Below are positions 8,705 through 17,343 of a DNA stretch of 64,000 nt, piece by piece (position 1 is the stretch's first letter; every line of letters starts with the position of its first letter). A program made the translations under genes and the position numbers. This stretch comes from Roseateles depolymerans (GTDB lineage: Bacteria > Pseudomonadota > Gammaproteobacteria > Burkholderiales > Burkholderiaceae_C): positions 682,001-746,000 of the forward strand of contig NZ_QUMT01000001.1 of the NCBI RefSeq assembly GCF_003387155.1. The letters are read 5' to 3'. Below the pieces are notes generated by a model. That model saw only the letters and a program-made list of their open reading frames with translations. It had not been told where the DNA came from and did not search any database.

Positions 8705-10012
8705 ATGGACTTTCTTTCAGACCCGGATGTCCAGGTGCAGGACCCCGTCCATGGCCACGATCATGACCATGACGACGAGGACGCCCTGGGTCATGCGCAT
8801 GACCCTGACCGCGACGACGACCTTGACCATGACGATGACCAAGACCATGACCATGACTCGCCAGCGGCCACGGGGCCTGTCCTCCTCGAACTGCGTGTCC
8901 TGAGCGGCCTGCAAGCCGGTGCCGCGCTGCCGCTGGACCAGCCACTGCTGGTCGGCAAGGGCGAGGACTGTGACCTGCTGCTGCTGGACGATCACGCACC
9001 GTCCCATCTGCTGGAGCTGGCCATTGGGGCCGACGGCGGACTGCAACTGACCTCGATGCATGAAGGCCTGCTGCTGGAAGACGGGACGCCGGTCGTCGGC
9101 ACGGTCGAACTGGCGCCGGGTCAGCCCTTTGGCCTGGAGCGACTGTGGCTGGAGGTCCAACCCATGGATGCGCCCTGGGCCGCATGGGTCGATCCTTCCG
9201 AGCGCGGCCCTGTCGCCCGGGAGCCGGTCGAAGCTGACGAATGGGCGGCCTCTGACGACGACGCACAAGGCCTTGAAGCGTCCGACGAGGCCAGCGCCCC
9301 CTCAGCGCGCGCGGACTGGCACCGGCCCCCCGACCTTTCGGAACCCCTGGACGACTGGATGATGGCCGCCGACGGCGACGACTCGCCCTGGCATATCGAC
9401 CCGGCCTCGCGACCCGCCGGTCTGGCGGGTCGTGCCACGGGTACACGGTCGGGAACCGCCTCGTCCCTCCTGCGGGGACGGCAGCGCTGGAAGACCTGGG
9501 GCATTGTGGGCGCGGGCGCGCTGCTGACGGCGGGCGGCCTGCTGGCCTTGGCGGGCCAGCTGGGCTTGTTCGACGCGCAGGCCCCACTCGCGCTGACAGC
9601 CCCTGCTTCGGAGCGTGCCGTTGGGATGGCTGCGGATGCCGCGGGTCCTGCGCTCGCCCGGCCAGGCGGGACCCCGCCGTTCAGCGCGGGCAGGACATCG
9701 GCCACCGCCGGCATCTCCGCCTCAGCCGGTCAGGACCTTCCGACTCGACAGGCAGACCCCGACCCGACCCCGCTGCCAGGCCGCAACGACCGCGTGAAAT
9801 CCGGCGGCGGCGTGACGGTGGTGCGCGGCGGCGTCGACATCACCTTGCCCTTTGAAGTCCGGGAAGTGGTCCTGGGCGCACGCAGCCGGGTGGTGCTGAC
9901 CAGCGGTCAGGTGTTGCTGCCGGGCGATGCCGTCGGCCGATGGCGCTTGATGGAGATCAAGGCTGGCACCCTGGTGTTTGATGGACCTCAGCGCGTGTTG
10001 TTGCCATGGTGA
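8705..10012 (+). CDS. sctD: Type III secretion inner-membrane ring protein SctD, with His/Asp-rich N-terminus
   Basis: A 435-residue SctD/HrpQ-type protein of the outer ring of the inner-membrane base. An FHA-like domain spans about residues 55-155 (LELRVLSGLQAGAALPLDQP onward), a single membrane helix about 265-290 (WGIVGAGALLTAGGLLALAG), and a short periplasmic part ends at the C-terminus. Two oddities: residues of about 16-50 are almost only His and Asp (HDHDHDDED-type runs), and the periplasmic region is much shorter than in YscD-type proteins, about 60 ordered residues after a Pro/Ala/Gly linker. It abuts sctV by one base and overlaps sctN by 7 bases. Confidence 0.82.
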   Translation: MDFLSDPDVQVQDPVHGHDHDHDDEDALGHAHDPDRDDDLDHDDDQDHDHDSPAATGPVLLELRVLSGLQAGAALPLDQPLLVGKGEDCDLLLLDDHAPSHLLELAIGADGGLQLTSMHEGLLLEDGTPVVGTVELAPGQPFGLERLWLEVQPMDAPWAAWVDPSERGPVAREPVEADEWAASDDDAQGLEASDEASAPSARADWHRPPDLSEPLDDWMMAADGDDSPWHIDPASRPAGLAGRATGTRSGTASSLLRGRQRWKTWGIVGAGALLTAGGLLALAGQLGLFDAQAPLALTAPASERAVGMAADAAGPALARPGGTPPFSAGRTSATAGISASAGQDLPTRQADPDPTPLPGRNDRVKSGGGVTVVRGGVDITLPFEVREVVLGARSRVVLTSGQVLLPGDAVGRWRLMEIKAGTLVFDGPQRVLLPW

Positions 10013-11361
10013 CCGACACCGTCCTTCTGGAGGCCCAGACCAGCGCCATGCGGGCTGCGATGGCCCGGGTGCCGGTGACGTCCACCCTGGGCAAGGTGCA
10101 CCGGGTCACTGGCATGCTGATTGAAGCTCGGATTCCCGGCACCAGCGTGGGTGAACTGTGCGAGGTGTTCGATCCGGCGCGGCCCTCGCGCATCTGGCGG
10201 TGCGAGGTGGTGGGCTTCCAGGGCACGCAGGTGCTGCTGTCGTCCCTGACACCGCTGGAAGGAATTTCGGCTGGTTGCATGGTGCGCCCGCTGCGCACCA
10301 CCCATCAGGTCGCCGTCAGCCCTGCGCTGCAGGGCCGCATCCTGGACGGCTTCGGTATGCCGCTGGACGGCAAGCCCGCGCTGATGCCCGGCCAGCCCGG
10401 TGTGGTGCTACGACCGGTGGTGGCCGATGCCCCGCCCCCCGTGGAGCGCTGGCGCATCAAGGATTGTTTTCCCACCGGCGTGCGCAGCATCGATGCCTTG
10501 CTCACGCTGGGTCAAGGGCAGCGGGTGGGGCTGTTTGCCGGCCCTGGCTGCGGCAAGACCACCCTGATGGCGGCGGTGGGGCGAGGCAGTCCGGCCGACG
10601 TCATCGTCGTGGGCCTGATCGGTGAGCGGGGACGGGAAGTCCGCGAATTCACCGAACATGAATTTCCGCCGGAGTTGATGGCGCGCACCGTGATGGTCTG
10701 CGCCACCTCCGACCGCACTTCCATCGAGCGGGTGCGGGCCGCCTTCACGGCGACTGCCATCGCCGAAGCGCTGCGCGACCAGGGCCTGAACGTGCTCCTG
10801 ATGATCGATTCCCTCACCCGGCTGGCCCGGGCGCAGCGGGAGATTGGCCTGGCGGCCGGCGAGGCGCCTGCACGTGCCGGTTTCCCGCCCTCCGTGTATG
10901 CCCTGCTGCCACGCCTGATCGAGCGGGCGGGCAATGCCGCCGGCGGCAGCATCACCGCGCTCTACACTGTCCTGCTGGAAGGGGAACTGCGCTCGGATCC
11001 GATTTCGGAGGAGGCGGTCTCCCTGCTGGACGGCCACATCGTGCTGTCCCGCAAACTGGCCGAACAGGGGCAATACCCCGCCGTGGACGTGCTGGCCAGT
11101 CTCAGCCGGGTGATGTCCAACATCGTGCCGCGTGAGCACAGCCAGGCCGCGGCGCGACTGCGCCAGGTGCTGTCCGGCTATCGCGACATCGAGCTCATGG
11201 TCAAACTGGGGGAATACCGCAGCGGGCAGGATCCGGAGACGGACCGCATCGTGGCGGACTATCCCCGGGTCATCGAGTTCCTGCGTCAGGACACCCGCAG
11301 TTCCGCACCGACGGCGGACAGCATTGCCCGAATGATGGCGCTGGCCAGCGGGGCGGCATGA
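10006..11361 (+). CDS. sctN: Type III secretion ATPase SctN
   Basis: A 451-residue hexameric ATPase (SctN/HrcN/FliI) that strips chaperones and unfolds substrates at the base of the injectisome. Walker A is GPGCGKT at about residue 179, Walker B LLMIDSLTRLARAQREIG around 265-282, and the family segment GERGREVREF is present. Length is typical. The final P-loop residue is Thr where many SctN have Ser, which is conservative. It overlaps sctD at its start and sctO at its end, consistent with coupled translation. Confidence 0.97.
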   Translation: MVTDTVLLEAQTSAMRAAMARVPVTSTLGKVHRVTGMLIEARIPGTSVGELCEVFDPARPSRIWRCEVVGFQGTQVLLSSLTPLEGISAGCMVRPLRTTHQVAVSPALQGRILDGFGMPLDGKPALMPGQPGVVLRPVVADAPPPVERWRIKDCFPTGVRSIDALLTLGQGQRVGLFAGPGCGKTTLMAAVGRGSPADVIVVGLIGERGREVREFTEHEFPPELMARTVMVCATSDRTSIERVRAAFTATAIAEALRDQGLNVLLMIDSLTRLARAQREIGLAAGEAPARAGFPPSVYALLPRLIERAGNAAGGSITALYTVLLEGELRSDPISEEAVSLLDGHIVLSRKLAEQGQYPAVDVLASLSRVMSNIVPREHSQAAARLRQVLSGYRDIELMVKLGEYRSGQDPETDRIVADYPRVIEFLRQDTRSSAPTADSIARMMALASGAA

Positions 11362-11843
11362 ATGCCAATGGGCTGGCCGAGGCGCCTGCGCGCTGGCCGC
11401 ATGAAATCGCGCCGGACCCGTTGCCCGATGGACGGCTGCGGCCGCTGGGCATGATGGAGTCGCTGGCGGGCCGCCGCGCCCGCCTGGCGGAAGCCGCACT
11501 CGCCCGGGCGCGCCATGCGCAGGAGCAGGCGTGCCTGGCACTGGAAGAGGCCCGGCAAGCGCTGGAGGACCGCGTGGCCTTTGTGGCGCAGGAGCGGATT
11601 CGGCTTCGTGATGAACGCCAGGCGTCGCCCGACGCCGGAATGGCGCTGCGCCGATGGCGGGAGGCGGACCAGCGCCTGCTGGACAGCATTCCCCCTTGCA
11701 GGCAGGCCGTCACCGATTGTGAACAGGCCCTGGAGCGTGCCGAGGTCGCGCTGCTTCAGGCGCAGGAGACGCATCGGCAACGGACGCGGCGGCATGAGAA
11801 ATTCGGCATGCTGATCGAGCAGATTGTGGAAGAAGCCGCATGA
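11358..11843 (+). CDS. sctO: Type III secretion stalk protein SctO
   Basis: A 161-residue, highly charged, Ala/Glu/Arg-rich protein predicted to be almost entirely coiled coil from about residue 35 to the end. This is the character of SctO/YscO/HrpO/FliJ, the central stalk that inserts into the ATPase ring and contacts SctV. Family members share little sequence, so the call rests on size, helical composition and position directly after sctN with a 4-base overlap. Last gene of the rightward operon; it converges on sctU. Confidence 0.75.
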   Translation: MNANGLAEAPARWPHEIAPDPLPDGRLRPLGMMESLAGRRARLAEAALARARHAQEQACLALEEARQALEDRVAFVAQERIRLRDERQASPDAGMALRRWREADQRLLDSIPPCRQAVTDCEQALERAEVALLQAQETHRQRTRRHEKFGMLIEQIVEEAA

Positions 11844-11868
11844 CCTGCGGCCCTCCAACCCATGACCT

Positions 11869-11892
11869 GTCTCAAGGTCTCAAGGTCTCAAG
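11869..11892. repeat. Three tandem copies of an 8-base unit over the sctU stop codon
   Basis: GTCTCAAG is repeated three times without error and then decays. The third copy contains the sctU stop codon (reverse strand, 11888-11890). It fills much of the 44-base gap between the convergent sctO and sctU. See the finding on stop-anchored arrays. Confidence 0.9.
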
Positions 11893-13069
11893 GTCCGTCA
11901 AACATCGCAGCGCCCAGTTCCTCGTCCACCTCGGCCAGGGGAATGAAGTCATTCATATCCCCTTCCTCCTCGTCCTCGCCCATGGTCATCTCTTCGATGT
12001 CCAAGGGCGGGCGCAGCAACTCCGGTGCCAGTCGCTCATACTCTTCGATGACCTTGAACAGCAGCGCCGTCGCCCGGCAGGTGTGATCGGGAATCGGCTC
12101 GCCCGGCTTGCCGCTGGCCAAAAGGTGCCGGGCCAGGGCGACGTACTTGATCATCGGAATGCCCTCGGTCCGGGCGCGGCGCCTGAGCTCACGGGCCTGC
12201 TCGTCCGTGACCGCGGCCATCATGACCGGCATCGGCATGTCATCCGGCTCATACAGCAAGGCCACGGCAATGTGCTCCGGGTTCACCACCACCGCGCTCG
12301 GGCGCTGCTGGTCTTTGGCCGGCGGCGAGTCGCCCATCACGATTTCCTTGGCGGTCTGCTTGCGCATGCCCTTGAGCATCGGGTCACCCTCGGCCTGCTT
12401 GTAGTCCTGCTTCATCTCGCTGTGGTCCATGCGCAGTTCACGCCAGACCAAGTACCGCTGCAGCAGGATGTCGGCCACCATGAGGATGATCAGCACCACC
12501 ACGCAGCGCATCACCAGGTCATGCATCAGGGTCATCGTCATGGCCCAGCCCTGGGCCGGACTGGCCCGGTAGACCAGGCCGATCTGCGGGAACTGGTCCC
12601 GCAATTCGAGATAGATCATCCACAGCAGCAGCCCGCCCTTGATCGGTCCCAGCAGCGGGATCAACAGCTTCTGGGCCGACACCAGCTGCTGCAGGTTGTT
12701 GCCGATGTTCAGCTTCTCCACGCCTTTTTCCAGGGCCTTGGGCGCGACGTTGAAGCGGGTCTGGGCCAGGGTGACCAGGGCCGCGAGCACCATGGGCACG
12801 ACGGCCAGCGCCACCATGCAGAGCACGGCGGGCAGCAGGGCTTCCATGCTGGTGGACAGGCTGATGCGCTGAGGGGTGGTGGCGGCCGCCAGGGCGGTGT
12901 CGATCCACTCCGACAACAGCCGCCGCCAATGTGGCTCGGCCGCGAAAGCCAGCTCGGCCATCACCAGCAGCTTGACGATGCGAACCGCCTCTTCGCTGAC
13001 GCCGACCTGGCCATCCTCGCGAGCCTGCTCAATCCGCTGTGGGGTCGGCGGTAGGGTTTTGTCTCCCAT
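11888..13069 (-). CDS. sctU: Type III secretion switch protein SctU, NPEH variant
   Basis: A 393-residue SctU/HrcU/FlhB-family protein: four membrane helices in about residues 30-210, a linker, and a cytoplasmic domain that in relatives cleaves itself between Asn and Pro of an NPTH motif to switch substrate class. Here the motif reads NPEH (VVVNPEHIAVALLYEP), near residue 263. Asn, Pro and His are kept and Thr is replaced by Glu. The C-terminus has an acidic tail of about 30 residues. It lies 13 bases downstream of sctT. Confidence 0.95.
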   Translation of the reverse strand: MGDKTLPPTPQRIEQAREDGQVGVSEEAVRIVKLLVMAELAFAAEPHWRRLLSEWIDTALAAATTPQRISLSTSMEALLPAVLCMVALAVVPMVLAALVTLAQTRFNVAPKALEKGVEKLNIGNNLQQLVSAQKLLIPLLGPIKGGLLLWMIYLELRDQFPQIGLVYRASPAQGWAMTMTLMHDLVMRCVVVLIILMVADILLQRYLVWRELRMDHSEMKQDYKQAEGDPMLKGMRKQTAKEIVMGDSPPAKDQQRPSAVVVNPEHIAVALLYEPDDMPMPVMMAAVTDEQARELRRRARTEGIPMIKYVALARHLLASGKPGEPIPDHTCRATALLFKVIEEYERLAPELLRPPLDIEEMTMGEDEEEGDMNDFIPLAEVDEELGAAMFDGP

Positions 13070-13082
13070 CGTGACCTCCCGA

Positions 13083-13877
13083 TCAGGGCCAGGGCGCCAG
13101 GCCCAGCGTCTGGGGCAGGCCTTCCTGCCACCAGCGCAGGGCGTCCTGGGCGCTGGTCTCCAGGACCGGGGCCAGCATCAGCACCAGGATCACCAGGGCC
13201 AGCAGGGTCTTGACCGCCATGGCGGATGAATACACGTCAAAGCCCTGCACCGCCGTGCTGACCAGCGCCAGCCCGAGCTCGATCAGGATCAGCAGCAACA
13301 GTACCGGACCGGCGAGCACCATGGCCTGCGTGACCACGCCGGCCAATGCAGCCAGGATGCCGTGCTGGTGGGGCCCAAGGTCGGGCAGCAGCGCCAGCAC
13401 TGGCCACTGGACGTGGCTGTCGGTCAGCACGTTGAAAACGGTCTGCAGCAGCCCCCATTGCACCAGGAGCGCGACCAGCCCTCGCTCCGCCAGTTCACCG
13501 ATCAGCGTGGCGTCCGCCTGCAGCGAAGGGTTGACCTGCTGGGCGGCGTTGGCGCCCCGCTGGTTGTCGATCAACGTACCCATGCCGCGGATGGCCCAGA
13601 AGGGCAGGGCCGCCAGCATGCCGAGCAGGGTGCCCAGCATGACCTCCTTGATCAGCAGGACGGCCAGCATCGCGGGGCTGGGGGAGGCCGCCACCAGCGG
13701 ATGCCACAGTCCGGCCGCGACAGGCAGGCTCAGGCCCAGGGCCAGCGCACTGCGAATGGTGGTGCTGCTGTTTTGCTGGGAGAGAAAGGGCAGGAACTTG
13801 AGCATGCCCAGGGTGCGTGCCATGGACAGCAGCAGCGCCTGGATCAGCACCAGCAGATCGGACTGCATCACGGACAT
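13083..13877 (-). CDS. sctT: Type III secretion export apparatus protein SctT
   Basis: A 264-residue polytopic protein of the SctT/HrcT/FliR family, the single subunit that closes the top of the export gate above SctR5-S4. Features include N-terminal LVLIQALLLSMARTLGMLKFLPFL, a GMLAALPFWAIRGMGTLIDN segment with the conserved Arg/Asp surroundings, and several membrane helices. Length is normal. It is separated from sctR-sctS by more than 12 kb, and follows the GNAT gene by 30 bases. Confidence 0.94.
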   Translation of the reverse strand: MSVMQSDLLVLIQALLLSMARTLGMLKFLPFLSQQNSSTTIRSALALGLSLPVAAGLWHPLVAASPSPAMLAVLLIKEVMLGTLLGMLAALPFWAIRGMGTLIDNQRGANAAQQVNPSLQADATLIGELAERGLVALLVQWGLLQTVFNVLTDSHVQWPVLALLPDLGPHQHGILAALAGVVTQAMVLAGPVLLLLILIELGLALVSTAVQGFDVYSSAMAVKTLLALVILVLMLAPVLETSAQDALRWWQEGLPQTLGLAPWP

Positions 13878-13907
13878 GTCGGTTCCTTGCAGGGGTGGGG
13901 CGGGCCG

Positions 13908-14636
13908 TCAGGCCGCGCAGGGCACCGCAGCGTCCGGGTGGACGTCGGTGGGAAGGAACTCCGCGCCGACCGCGGTTTCGGCTTCGTCCCCGGCCGTGGT
14001 CTCGACTTCAGCCCCCGCAACCGCATCCGCGTCCGCAACCGCATCTCCGCGCAGCGCCTTGCGGGCTTCCAGCCGCCGGTAGCGTGCATCCAGCCGCGTC
14101 ATGTAGTCCTGCCACTGCGGGTCGTCGGCGCGTACGCCCCAGATCTCCACGTCGCTCCTGCGATCGCCGAACTGGACGACGCCCGGCAGTACGGCCCAAC
14201 GCTTGAGCCGGCAGCCGCGCACCAGGGACAGGCTACGGCGGTTGCCGCCCAGGATCCAGCAGGTGAGGGTGTCAAAGCCCCGCGGGACGATTTCCGGATG
14301 GACGCGACGCGCCATCTGCATGGCCACGCCGCTGCCGTGCCAGGACTTGGCCACGTACAGCCACAGGTCCGCCACGGCGCCGCAGGCAGGCCCGCCCCAG
14401 CCGATCCGGCGCAGCGATGCCCAGCCGATGAGTTCTTCGCCGTGGGTCAGGACCCACGTGGGCCAACCGTTGCGGCGGCCTTCGAGCAGCAGGTAGGCCA
14501 TGCCGTTCTCGGAGGCGTCCGACAGGGCGGGGCTGATGCCGCCGCTGGCGACGGATTCGTTGTAGATCTGGGTCATGACGGGAGCGTCTTCCGAACGAGC
14601 CAGTCGCCAGGTCAGGGGGGGGAGTGCCGGTTTCAT
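13908..14636 (-). CDS. GNAT-family acetyltransferase embedded in the type III operon
   Basis: A 242-residue protein with a GNAT fold in about residues 5-170: opening strand LTWRLARSEDAPVMTQIYNE, a core around ADLWLYVAKSWHGSGVAMQM (the acetyl-CoA loop appears as SWHGSGVA rather than the usual RGxG) and a later CWILGGNRRSLSLVRGCRLK. The last 45 residues are Ala/Asp/Val-rich and low complexity. Its ATG overlaps the sctK stop by 4 bases, so it is translated with the secretion genes. Substrate unknown: it could modify a secretion component or be an effector. The start at 14636 is preferred over the longer frame because it begins the fold and couples to sctK. Confidence 0.8.
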   Translation of the reverse strand: MKPALPPLTWRLARSEDAPVMTQIYNESVASGGISPALSDASENGMAYLLLEGRRNGWPTWVLTHGEELIGWASLRRIGWGGPACGAVADLWLYVAKSWHGSGVAMQMARRVHPEIVPRGFDTLTCWILGGNRRSLSLVRGCRLKRWAVLPGVVQFGDRRSDVEIWGVRADDPQWQDYMTRLDARYRRLEARKALRGDAVADADAVAGAEVETTAGDEAETAVGAEFLPTDVHPDAAVPCAA

Positions 14637-15448
14637 GGGGATACAGCGAAAGAGGGTGACAGCGCCGCCGCACGCCAGATGCGCCAGGCCTGACGTTGCA
14701 GCGCGGGGGAATAGGAAGTGGGCGCAATGGGCGCCAGGGCGAAACACTGCGGATCGACACGCAGCCGAAGACGGGCCCAGGCGCCGGGCACCGCGTCTTC
14801 AATCAGCCGGGCCATCAGTGGCAGGGCCCAGCGTTGCAGTTCGAGGGCATTGCCGTGTTGCGGCGGGGCCTGGACGCCCTCGACCGTGAGCGGTCGGGCG
14901 CGCGCCTGCCGAAGGGCGTCGCGCCAGGCGTCGGCGTCCCCGGCCGTCTGGGTGTCCTGCGAGAACAGGCGGGCCAGCCCCTGGCGGGAGGACGTCAGGC
15001 AATGGCTGGCGTAACCGACGCGGCCCAGCGCGGTGGCCGCAGCCACCAGGTCGTCGGGCGCCAGCGGCAGCGAGGGCAGGGGGATGCCAGCGGCGGCGGG
15101 AAAAGGCCGCGGGTGGGGCAGGGCGGCGTCGATGCCGAAATGGCGGCAGAACCACCGATGACCCAGCCGGCACTCCGGCGAGCCTTCCGCGAAGAGGGAC
15201 AAGAGGCCCTCGACCGTGTGGTGGATCGCCTCGTTGCTGGTGTTGTCGCCGGCGTCATCACCCTTGTCATCACCCTGGTCAGCGCCTCCACCGTCACCCG
15301 TCTGCTCCGCGTCTGGGGTCCGAGGCGTCAGCGCAGCGTCGTGACGCTGGGACAGGGTCCACCATCCGGGGTGGGCCTGGCGCCAGGGTTCGTGCCATAA
15401 GGTCCACCAGGCGTCCAGCGCCTCGGCGTCGAGGGCGGCGGGTTGCAT
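14633..15448 (-). CDS. sctK: Probable type III sorting-platform accessory protein SctK
   Basis: A 271-residue protein between sctJ and the GNAT gene. It begins with a Trp-rich helical region (ALDAWWTLWHEPWRQAHPGW), has an Asp/Gly-rich linker near residues 45-75, and continues with helical segments. SctK proteins (HrpD, YscK, OrgA) are poorly conserved but occupy this place after sctJ, and the size fits. The call rests mainly on position. It follows sctJ with 1 base between stop and start. Confidence 0.6.
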   Translation of the reverse strand: MQPAALDAEALDAWWTLWHEPWRQAHPGWWTLSQRHDAALTPRTPDAEQTGDGGGADQGDDKGDDAGDNTSNEAIHHTVEGLLSLFAEGSPECRLGHRWFCRHFGIDAALPHPRPFPAAAGIPLPSLPLAPDDLVAAATALGRVGYASHCLTSSRQGLARLFSQDTQTAGDADAWRDALRQARARPLTVEGVQAPPQHGNALELQRWALPLMARLIEDAVPGAWARLRLRVDPQCFALAPIAPTSYSPALQRQAWRIWRAAALSPSFAVSP

Positions 15449-15449
15449 G

Positions 15450-16445
15450 TCACTGCTCCTCCACCGGGTCGGCGAGGGCGGTCGTGGCGTTCCCGGTCCC
15501 GGCTTGTGCCCGGCGGCGATGCCACCACAGCCATGCGCAGGGGCCGCCGATGCCGATCACCACCGCCGCCACCCCGATCAGCCAGCCGTATGCATTGACG
15601 CTGCTGCGGCGTGGCAAGGGTTCGCCGGTGGCGCTCAGGGGGGCGCTGCTGACGGCGACGACGTCGTTCGCACCGGACGCCCGGCCCGGGGACGAGATCC
15701 CCGAGGCGTTCGACCCGATGGCCGTGCTTGACGTGGACGACGCAGAAGACGTGGACAAGGTCGGCGACGTCACCGGCGTGCCGGTCGAACCGCCACCCCG
15801 GGACATCTGATGCAGCGCCAGCGCTTCCGAAGGCACGAACACCACCGCGACCTTCTCGGGCGTGTCCGCCAGGCCCGGGATGCTGGCCAGCACCAGCTTG
15901 CGGATGCGCGGCTCATAGGCGGCCGTGTCCCAGCCCGGCACATGCTTGATCAGCACCGAGCAGGAACTGGGCAGCACCGGCTCGCCCGGCACCACCCGCT
16001 CCGGCAGCACCGGATGCACGCGGGCCAGCACCACGCCGTCGATCTGCGACAGGGTGCTCTCCAGCTCCTGGGACAGGGCATACAGAAAGCGTGCCCGTTC
16101 CTCGGTCGGCGTGGAGATCATCCCGTCCTTCTTGAACACGTCTCCCATGCGGGTGAAGGAACTGTTGGGCAGGCCGACTGCATGCAGCAGCGCCACGGAG
16201 CGGCTGAAGTCCGAGGCCGGCACGCTGACCGAAAACAGCTGTTTGCCCAATGCGGTCTTGCGGGCATCGATGCCGTGGTCGCTCAAGGCGGCGGTGATGT
16301 CGTTGGCATCTCGCTCGCTCAGGCCCGCATACAGCTCGGACGACGAATTGCATCCCGCCAGCGCCAGCACCAGGAGCGCCGAGGCCCATCCCATGCGGAA
16401 GGGGCCTCGGCGCTTGCCGCGAGCGATCAACAGCAGGGCGTTCAC
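15450..16445 (-). CDS. sctJ: Type III secretion inner-membrane ring lipoprotein SctJ
   Basis: A 331-residue lipoprotein of the YscJ/HrcJ/FliF family forming the inner periplasmic ring. A lipobox LALAGC places the lipidated Cys at residue 32 (or 15 if translation starts at the internal Met18). Two ring-building domains follow (ELYAGLSERDANDITAALSD; LSQELESTLSQIDGVVLARV), then a Ser/Gly/Thr-rich linker and a C-terminal membrane helix (GWLIGVAAVVIGIGGPCAWL) with a basic tail. It overlaps sctI by 4 bases. Confidence 0.95.
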   Translation of the reverse strand: MNALLLIARGKRRGPFRMGWASALLVLALAGCNSSSELYAGLSERDANDITAALSDHGIDARKTALGKQLFSVSVPASDFSRSVALLHAVGLPNSSFTRMGDVFKKDGMISTPTEERARFLYALSQELESTLSQIDGVVLARVHPVLPERVVPGEPVLPSSCSVLIKHVPGWDTAAYEPRIRKLVLASIPGLADTPEKVAVVFVPSEALALHQMSRGGGSTGTPVTSPTLSTSSASSTSSTAIGSNASGISSPGRASGANDVVAVSSAPLSATGEPLPRRSSVNAYGWLIGVAAVVIGIGGPCAWLWWHRRRAQAGTGNATTALADPVEEQ

Positions 16446-16750
16446 TGCATCTTGACGATCTGGTCGATGCCAGAGGTCGTCTTCGTGAGCACGGTGGCCA
16501 TCACCTCTTGCCGTGCGTTGGCATCCTGCAGGCGGGTCAGCACCGCCGGCATCTGGGTGGTGTCGCCGGAATTGACGATGCGGCGCATCTGATTGGCGAT
16601 GGACACACGTTCAGCCGTCATGTCCCGTGCAATGCTGGCCACGTCCGCGAGGGCTTCCGAAAAGGACGGGCTGGAAGCGCCGCCGCCCGTGCCGCTGTTC
16701 AGAGGCTGCGACGGAAGGACCAGGCGGGAGGGGAAGTCCAGCGGGTTCAT
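16442..16750 (-). CDS. sctI: Type III secretion inner rod protein SctI
   Basis: A 102-residue protein whose C-terminal 35 residues (NARQEVMATVLTKTTSGIDQ, then IVKMQ) match the SctI/HrpB/YscI pattern, which forms the inner rod or adapter between export gate and needle. It lacks cysteine and a signal peptide. It lies immediately before sctJ and overlaps it by 4 bases, the invariant I-J order of these loci. Confidence 0.85.
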   Translation of the reverse strand: MNPLDFPSRLVLPSQPLNSGTGGGASSPSFSEALADVASIARDMTAERVSIANQMRRIVNSGDTTQMPAVLTRLQDANARQEVMATVLTKTTSGIDQIVKMQ

Positions 16751-17343
16751 GCGTTCAGCCCCAATGCGTGACGGATATCGATCAGGGTGACTTCCTTGGC
16801 GGTGTCGACCAGGCTCTGCATGAAGGCGCTGGTGACCGGGACCAGGGCGAAGCCGGCATCGATGGCGTTGGTGATTTCGTCGCCCTGGGCGGCGCCATTG
16901 GCCACGCAGGTCTTGTAGAGGGACATGGCGCGTGCCATCACCTGCACATCTTCCGGCGCGGCGTCCGGCGAGGCCAGCGACTCCACTGCGGCATCGGGCT
17001 CGAGATCGCCCACGCCTTCCTGCTGGGCGCGCTGCAACAGGCTGGGCAGGTCGCCGACATCAGGAATGCTGGACTGGGCCACGCGCATCACCTGCACCAG
17101 GCGGCCGATGGCCAGGTTCAAGGTGGCCAGTTCATGGTCCTGGGGCACGCATTGACGCTCGACGAATTCGGTCCAGGTCGGGGCCGAGGTGGGCGCGGCG
17201 AACGTCTCGGGATGACGGTCCATCAGGCCGGCGATGCACAGGCGCTTCTGCGCATCGGGATCGTCGGCCGACAGGGTCATGGCGGCAGGATGCGAGGGGG
17301 CCTCCAGGACGGAGGACGCGTGGTGATGGTCGAGAGAAGTCAT
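16747..17343 (-). CDS. Unknown protein upstream of sctI in the type III operon (198 aa)
   Basis: A 198-residue, mostly helical, mildly acidic protein with no signal peptide or membrane segment. It overlaps sctI by 4 bases, so it is part of the operon. By position it corresponds to hrpZ of hrp1 loci or hrpB1 of hrp2 loci, but it is not Gly-rich like harpins and I see no HrpB1 or TPR signature. An N-terminal His/Ser/Pro segment (about 1-25) is followed by helices around PTWTEFVERQCVPQDHELAT. It could be a secreted substrate, a chaperone or a rod accessory protein. Confidence 0.75.
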   Translation of the reverse strand: MTSLDHHHASSVLEAPSHPAAMTLSADDPDAQKRLCIAGLMDRHPETFAAPTSAPTWTEFVERQCVPQDHELATLNLAIGRLVQVMRVAQSSIPDVGDLPSLLQRAQQEGVGDLEPDAAVESLASPDAAPEDVQVMARAMSLYKTCVANGAAQGDEITNAIDAGFALVPVTSAFMQSLVDTAKEVTLIDIRHALGLNA

